Assembly: GCA_017999645.1 (NCBI GenBank) | Contig: JAGNLJ010000015.1 | Span: forward strand, 1-36,827 | DNA: 36,827 bases | DNA from: Alphaproteobacteria bacterium | GTDB lineage: Bacteria; Pseudomonadota; Alphaproteobacteria; Micavibrionales; Micavibrionaceae | Direction of reading: 5' to 3' | Shown: one piece after another, positions 33,119 to 36,827 of the stretch | Layout: each line of letters begins with the position of its first letter | Position numbering within the stretch: position 1 is the first letter of the stretch | Translations under genes and position numbers: made by a program | The notes under the pieces: model-generated | Database searches by the model: none | Told to the model about the DNA's origin: nothing | Seen by the model: the letters and a program-made list of their open reading frames with translations, nothing else

Positions 33119-34294
33119 TTACGCTTGCGCGGATTGCTTCCCCGCCAGAAGCATCAACCCGAGCGAGACGATATTCAGAGCGAAAAAGCCAGAAACGACG
33201 GGGATGAGCGTGCCGTCATACGACTGGCCGATGAACGTGCCGACCGAGAGCGAGACGAGCGACGAGACCGAGCCGATCACCGCCGCCGCTATCCCTGCAA
33301 TATGACCCATCGGCTCCATCGCGATGGCATTCAGATTGCCGAACATGAGGCCGAAGCAGAAGAACATGATCGCGGCGTAGGTAACGAACATCCAGAGTTC
33401 GACGGGAATGGTGAGATTGATGCCGAGGAATATCGCTGACGCCGTGATAATGATCATCGTCGCGCGGACGCAAATCGCCCGCATGCCATATTTGCCGACG
33501 ATACGTGAATTGAGCAGCGAGGCCACGCCGATCACGAGGGCTAAGCCGCCGAAATAAAACGCGAACGCATCACCGGTGTGGAACTGGTCCTGGAAAATCT
33601 GGCGGCAGGAATTGAGATAGCCGATCAGGCTGCCGAAACAGATGCCCATGCAGAACATGAAGCACACCGTCACGCGATTTTTGAAAACGGTTTTAAACCC
33701 GCGCGCGATGGCCGCCGCGCTGAACGGGATTTTATCCTCGGCATGTAATGTTTCGGGCAGGCGCAGGAAAACCCACAGCCCCAGCGCGCTGCCGTAGAGA
33801 ATATAGAACAGGAAAATCTCGCGCCACGTCGCGATGTAAAGAATGCCCTGGCCGAGCATCGGCGCGATGGCGGGCACGAGAATGAAAATCATCATGACCA
33901 GACTCATGATCCGCGCCATGTCACGGCCAGCATAACGGTCGCGCACGATGGCGACGGTCGAGACATAAGGACCGGAAACGCCGAGGCCCTGGATCACGCG
34001 CCCTGCCAGCAGCATTTCAATCGATCCCGCGAAATAGCAGATCACACTGCCGACGGCATATAATGTAAGGCCAGCGAACAGCACGGGCCTGCGCCCCAGC
34101 GCATCCGACAGCGGCCCACAGATCAGGTGCCCCATCATCATGCCGAGGAAAATGAAACTGATGACGAGTTGCGTGGTGTTGACGTTCGTCACGCCAAGGT
34201 CGGTGCCGATAATCCCGAGCGCCGGCAGCATCGCGTCGATGCTGATCGCGACGACGGACATTAACGAGGCCATCAATATAATGAATTCGGTCAT
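33119..34294 (-). CDS. Bcr/CflA-type MFS drug-efflux transporter
   Basis: A 391-residue protein with 12 predicted membrane helices. Family markers include AISIDAMLPALGIIGTDLGV (Asp in TM1), GPLSDALGRRPVLFAGL (motif A, loop 2-3) and LLAGRVIQGLGVSGPYVSTVAIVRD (motif B/C region). These match the Bcr/CflA subfamily (DHA1) that exports bicyclomycin, chloramphenicol-like or sulphonamide compounds by proton antiport; the substrate here is not known. It is the first gene of the operon with the truncated haemoglobin. Confidence 0.9.
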   Translation of the reverse strand: MTEFIILMASLMSVVAISIDAMLPALGIIGTDLGVTNVNTTQLVISFIFLGMMMGHLICGPLSDALGRRPVLFAGLTLYAVGSVICYFAGSIEMLLAGRVIQGLGVSGPYVSTVAIVRDRYAGRDMARIMSLVMMIFILVPAIAPMLGQGILYIATWREIFLFYILYGSALGLWVFLRLPETLHAEDKIPFSAAAIARGFKTVFKNRVTVCFMFCMGICFGSLIGYLNSCRQIFQDQFHTGDAFAFYFGGLALVIGVASLLNSRIVGKYGMRAICVRATMIIITASAIFLGINLTIPVELWMFVTYAAIMFFCFGLMFGNLNAIAMEPMGHIAGIAAAVIGSVSSLVSLSVGTFIGQSYDGTLIPVVSGFFALNIVSLGLMLLAGKQSAQA

Positions 34295-34342
34295 GAGGGA
34301 GTTAAGTGGAGTTAAAGGTTACAGAAGCAAGAGTCTAGCGCA

Positions 34343-35602
34343 CTACTTCCCCGTCATCCACCCAAATAGCACCTGGATGATTTTCATCCAAGCTTCCGGG
34401 ATGTTGAAGAAATAGGGCAGTAACGGGATCATCGGGCCGACGGCGGAGCCGACAAGCTGCCCGCCGCTGCGGATATCGAACGGGATGACGCGCATCGACT
34501 GGATGCGCTCGTAAAAACCGGTGAGCAGGTTGAGCTGCGCCAGTTCGTCGCGCAGTTTTTCATCCCGCCCCGGCGTTTTGTCATCGCTCATCAGCCAGCG
34601 CTCTTCCAACGCTACCGCGCTGGCCATCGCTTTCTCGCGGAACTGCGCCATCGCGCGTTTCTTGGTGCGGGAGAGTTGTTTGGTGAACAGAAGTAATGGC
34701 GCAAGGAACATCATCGGCGCGAACACCACGAAGCCGACCACCATGCCCCACACGGGCGGCAGATCGACCGGCGCATGCTCGATCGCGATTTTATAGCCGA
34801 CCGTAGATAAGATGTTGCTGATCCCGAAGGCGAGAATGACGATGGCGAATTTCGCCTGCACTTCGCTCAGGAACCCGATGCCGCCGGTTTTATCCGGGTG
34901 CGAGGCGACCAGCGTTAATTTGAATTTCGAAATCTGTTTTAAATACCAGTACCACAGCGTCACCTTCCAGAACGTGCGCAGCCAGATATAGCTCATGATC
35001 GGCAGGCCGATGAACATCGCGTACCACCCGGCCCATGTCATCCAGCGCGTGAAGACGGGATGGTCGATTTTGTAGCTGTGCCATGTCACCATTTCAGTGT
35101 TGGTCGTGAACATCTCGACGCCGAGCGCCATCACGCCCATGTAAAGCGCTGCACCGATCAGCATATATTCTGCCCACATCGCCTTGCGCAGTTCCTCGAC
35201 GCGCCGCTCCATTTCGGCGAGTTTGGGCTTGTCGGCCTCCGAGACCACGCCACTCGATTCAAAATCGCGCGCGGCGGAAAGAATATTGTCGGAAATAATC
35301 CGCTCGGCAATCAGGAAGAGCGGCAGGCCGATGAAATATTGCGTGTAGGCGGCGAAGTCGTAGAAAAAATTCAGCGCGGGTTCATATTTTTCCGGCAGGT
35401 TCATGGCGGGGAGAATCGAGAGCGCCGCCATGCCGCCGTAACTGATGCTCACCAAAATAAGGAACCGGGCCAGGATATGGCTGGGTTTGCGCGGCCCGAG
35501 GCCGATCCGCGCAAACGTCCGGTTCATCAGGTCGCCCTCGAACAGCGAGAACTGGCTCAGCCGCTCGCCCGCGTTGTCTTCCTGATAAACATGCCTGGCC
35601 AA
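34343..35602 (-). CDS. Unrecognised multi-pass membrane protein
   Basis: A 419-residue protein with about seven hydrophobic segments. From TTG 35602 an AAGGGGG site lies seven bases upstream; ATG 35527 (394 residues) also has a fair ribosome site (GAGGG). Membrane segments lie near residues 45-65, 89-104, 148-166, 191-207, 243-262 and 285-308, and a cytoplasmic-looking region 309-370 is rich in Arg/Lys/Glu. A conserved-looking loop LTLVASHPDKTGGIGFL stands between helices. I have seen such His-Pro-Asp-Lys/Arg loops in uncharacterised bacterial membrane proteins but know no function. It runs in the same direction as the MFS gene, 48 bases away. Confidence 0.6.
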   Translation of the reverse strand: MARHVYQEDNAGERLSQFSLFEGDLMNRTFARIGLGPRKPSHILARFLILVSISYGGMAALSILPAMNLPEKYEPALNFFYDFAAYTQYFIGLPLFLIAERIISDNILSAARDFESSGVVSEADKPKLAEMERRVEELRKAMWAEYMLIGAALYMGVMALGVEMFTTNTEMVTWHSYKIDHPVFTRWMTWAGWYAMFIGLPIMSYIWLRTFWKVTLWYWYLKQISKFKLTLVASHPDKTGGIGFLSEVQAKFAIVILAFGISNILSTVGYKIAIEHAPVDLPPVWGMVVGFVVFAPMMFLAPLLLFTKQLSRTKKRAMAQFREKAMASAVALEERWLMSDDKTPGRDEKLRDELAQLNLLTGFYERIQSMRVIPFDIRSGGQLVGSAVGPMIPLLPYFFNIPEAWMKIIQVLFGWMTGK

Positions 35603-35766
35603 GGCTTGGCCCCCTTATCGTTGAAGCCCCACCTCTATCACACCCGTTTATAGCCCTCAATCGGCTCTTGAGATGCAGGTTCCTATCCCTTAAGGTTTTG
35701 AAATCGCGGTTCTTCCGGCCAATTTGCCATAAAGTAATCGCCCTGCTATAAAGGAAAGGTATTTCT

Positions 35767-35898
35767 ATGAACCGGAACGTATTAACACTGGGTTTGTTGG
35801 TTTTGGTAGGAATGGGCCTGTCGGCCTGTAATACGGCGGAAGGGGTAGGCAAAGACCTGTCCAGCGCCGGTGACGCCATACAAGGCGTATTTAACTAG
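35767..35898 (+). CDS. Entericidin-like small lipoprotein
   Basis: A 43-residue lipoprotein. MNRNVLTLGLLVLVGMGLSAC shows a short signal with the lipobox LSAC (Cys21). The mature part NTAEGVGKDLSSAGDAIQGV is the amphipathic helix typical of entericidin A/B. These are membrane lipoproteins of unclear role, toxic or stabilising, induced in stationary phase in E. coli. A good ribosome site (GGAAAGG) precedes ATG 35767; the next gene starts 11 bases after its stop. Confidence 0.82.
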   Translation: MNRNVLTLGLLVLVGMGLSACNTAEGVGKDLSSAGDAIQGVFN

Positions 35899-35909
35899 GA
35901 GACTTAAAA

Positions 35910-36344
35910 ATGAAACTGTTCGCGAGCTTTATAATGGGTATGGCGGTCCTGATGGCGGGATCGTTCGTGTATGCCGAGGATGAATTCGGCGAGCGCTTTC
36001 ATAATGAAAACCCCGCAGCGCTTAAGGACAAGAACGCGCCTGCAGAGCCTGTGAAGCCCGAGGATATAGAACCGGCAGCAGGCGATGAAGAAGAAGTCAC
36101 TCCCGTGACCGCTGCGGAACCTGCGGCAGGCAATGAAGCCGGCACGGTCGAGGGCGAACTGGAGCAGAAATTCGACACCGAAGTCACCACGAGCACGACC
36201 GATCAGGGCGACGGCCAGACCGAGCAGCATGACAGCGTCGGCGAGGGCAAGATCCGCGCTTTTTATAAAAGCGAGCAGGATGGCCGCGTGATGGACACCG
36301 AAGACGCGGCAGGCGTCGAGGTTAAGGTTATCGAGTTCGAATAA
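35910..36344 (+). CDS. Acidic exported hypothetical protein
   Basis: A 144-residue protein with a signal peptide (MKLFASFIMGMAVLMAGSF, ending near VYA). The mature part is highly acidic and rich in Glu, Ala, Pro and Thr with little order in its first 80 residues (low complexity EDIEPAAGDEEE, TVEGELEQ). It ends with VEVKVIEFE, and a small C-terminal fold may exist. No known motif. It follows the entericidin-like gene closely (GGAG ribosome site) and is probably cotranscribed. Confidence 0.65.
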   Translation: MKLFASFIMGMAVLMAGSFVYAEDEFGERFHNENPAALKDKNAPAEPVKPEDIEPAAGDEEEVTPVTAAEPAAGNEAGTVEGELEQKFDTEVTTSTTDQGDGQTEQHDSVGEGKIRAFYKSEQDGRVMDTEDAAGVEVKVIEFE

Positions 36345-36390
36345 GCCTGCATCTTTCGCCGCGCGCCTAAAGCGTGTATCTTTTTATTCC

Positions 36391-36827
36391 ATGAGCGCGG
36401 CGCAACAAGCTAAAGACACATCGGCGGGAAATCATTTCACATACGAAAAGTTTTTTTCGGGCGCGCTCTGCGCGTTGCCCGTCATCGCTATTATCATGCC
36501 GCGCGCGCTGAATGTCCTGCCGGTGCTGGTGGCGGTGATCGCGCTGGTGCTTTACCGGGTTTACCGTGGAAGCTGGCCGCAGCTTCATATCGCTTCTTTT
36601 TTATGGGTGTCGGGACTGTTTGGCTTGATGGCGCTGACCACATTCTGGGCGGTTGATCCGGTGGAATCACTGGAGCGCACGCTCAAAACAGCGCCTGTTT
36701 TGTTCGGCGGCGCGTTGCTGCTCAGCCTGGCACTGAAAGAGCGCGGCGATGTGTTCAGCGCGTGGTTTCCCCTCGCGTTTCTGATGGCCGGCGCGGTGCT
36801 CCTGATCGAGCTTTATGCCGGTGCGCC
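36391..36827 (+). CDS. O-antigen-ligase-like membrane protein, partial
   Basis: The gene starts at ATG 36391 and is cut by the window end after 145 residues. Hydrophobic helices are seen at about 24-37 (ALCALPVIAIIMP), 39-54, 65-81 (FLWVSGLFGLMALTTF), 97-110 and 124-142. ALTTFWAVDPVESLERTLKTAPVLFGGALLLSLAL matches the W-A-x-D-P/x-x-S-x-x-R pattern of WaaL/Wzy O-antigen ligases and polymerases. The active-site loop lies beyond the window. These enzymes attach or polymerise surface glycans from the periplasmic side. No strong ribosome site is seen. Confidence 0.7.
   Translation, partial: MSAAQQAKDTSAGNHFTYEKFFSGALCALPVIAIIMPRALNVLPVLVAVIALVLYRVYRGSWPQLHIASFLWVSGLFGLMALTTFWAVDPVESLERTLKTAPVLFGGALLLSLALKERGDVFSAWFPLAFLMAGAVLLIELYAGA

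Noticed and set aside
35724-35752. TTGCCA-17-TATAAA promoter before the entericidin-like gene
   Set aside because: The spacing is ideal, but the transcript would start at about 35759, at or after the ribosome site GGAAAGG, leaving a leader too short to use it. The true promoter is probably further upstream.

Overview
The window looks like a chromosomal segment of a free-living or host- or prey-associated alphaproteobacterium. The G+C content is moderate, the FlgK/FlgL pair is preceded by a sigma-54 promoter (a regulatory style known from alphaproteobacteria such as Caulobacter), and LemA/M48/Bax-inhibitor, MscL and Bcr/CflA genes give an ordinary chromosomal background. A Micavibrio-like lineage is a guess from the overall flavour and is not shown by the sequence.

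Positions 1-26301 are dominated by a Dot/Icm-like type IVB secretion system (T4BSS, IncI-plasmid Tra / Legionella Dot/Icm family) in two arms. The left arm is on the minus strand and reads DotI/IcmL (6753) > DotH/IcmK > DotG/IcmE > DotF/IcmG > a five-unit IcmC/IcmD-like membrane protein > a further IcmC/IcmD-like protein cut by the window start. This is the same L-K-E-G-C-D order as in Legionella. The right arm, also minus, holds an IcmT homologue (18387-18689), DotB, DotC and DotD (23674 down to 20904), a lytic transglycosylase, an unrecognised 323-residue protein and a DsbC/DsbG-like disulfide protein. The coupling/ATPase genes DotL, DotM and DotO and the DotA gene are not in the window.

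Between the arms lies the most unusual part: four tandem plus-strand genes (6995-12973) encoding paralogous exported proteins with conserved cysteines and an Asp/Asn-rich motif. They are followed by flgK and flgL behind a good sigma-54 promoter, a Pro/Ala-rich exported protein with two PilL/TcpQ-like domains, IcmT, and a 652-residue cytosolic protein with an HEYGH zinc-protease-like motif that is a candidate secreted effector. I do not recognise the four-paralogue family; together with the fused IcmC/D protein it is the best candidate for an undescribed T4BSS variant.

Positions 26496-30099 are housekeeping: LemA, an exported hypothetical protein and an M48 protease in one operon, then a Bax-inhibitor-1 protein, a clear rho-independent terminator and MscL. 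A tRNA-Ala(GGC) follows. Its last 18 bases are repeated 2 kb downstream, bracketing a single gene for a glycoside-hydrolase-like protein with RTX repeats. This is a small tRNA-targeted islet without an integrase.

Positions 32220-36827 hold a small exported hypothetical protein, a truncated haemoglobin with a Bcr/CflA MFS transporter, an unrecognised multi-pass membrane protein, an entericidin-like lipoprotein, an acidic exported protein and the start of an O-antigen-ligase-like membrane protein that runs off the right end. No stretch longer than 300 bases lacks a gene, and I saw no CRISPR array, transposase or phage gene.
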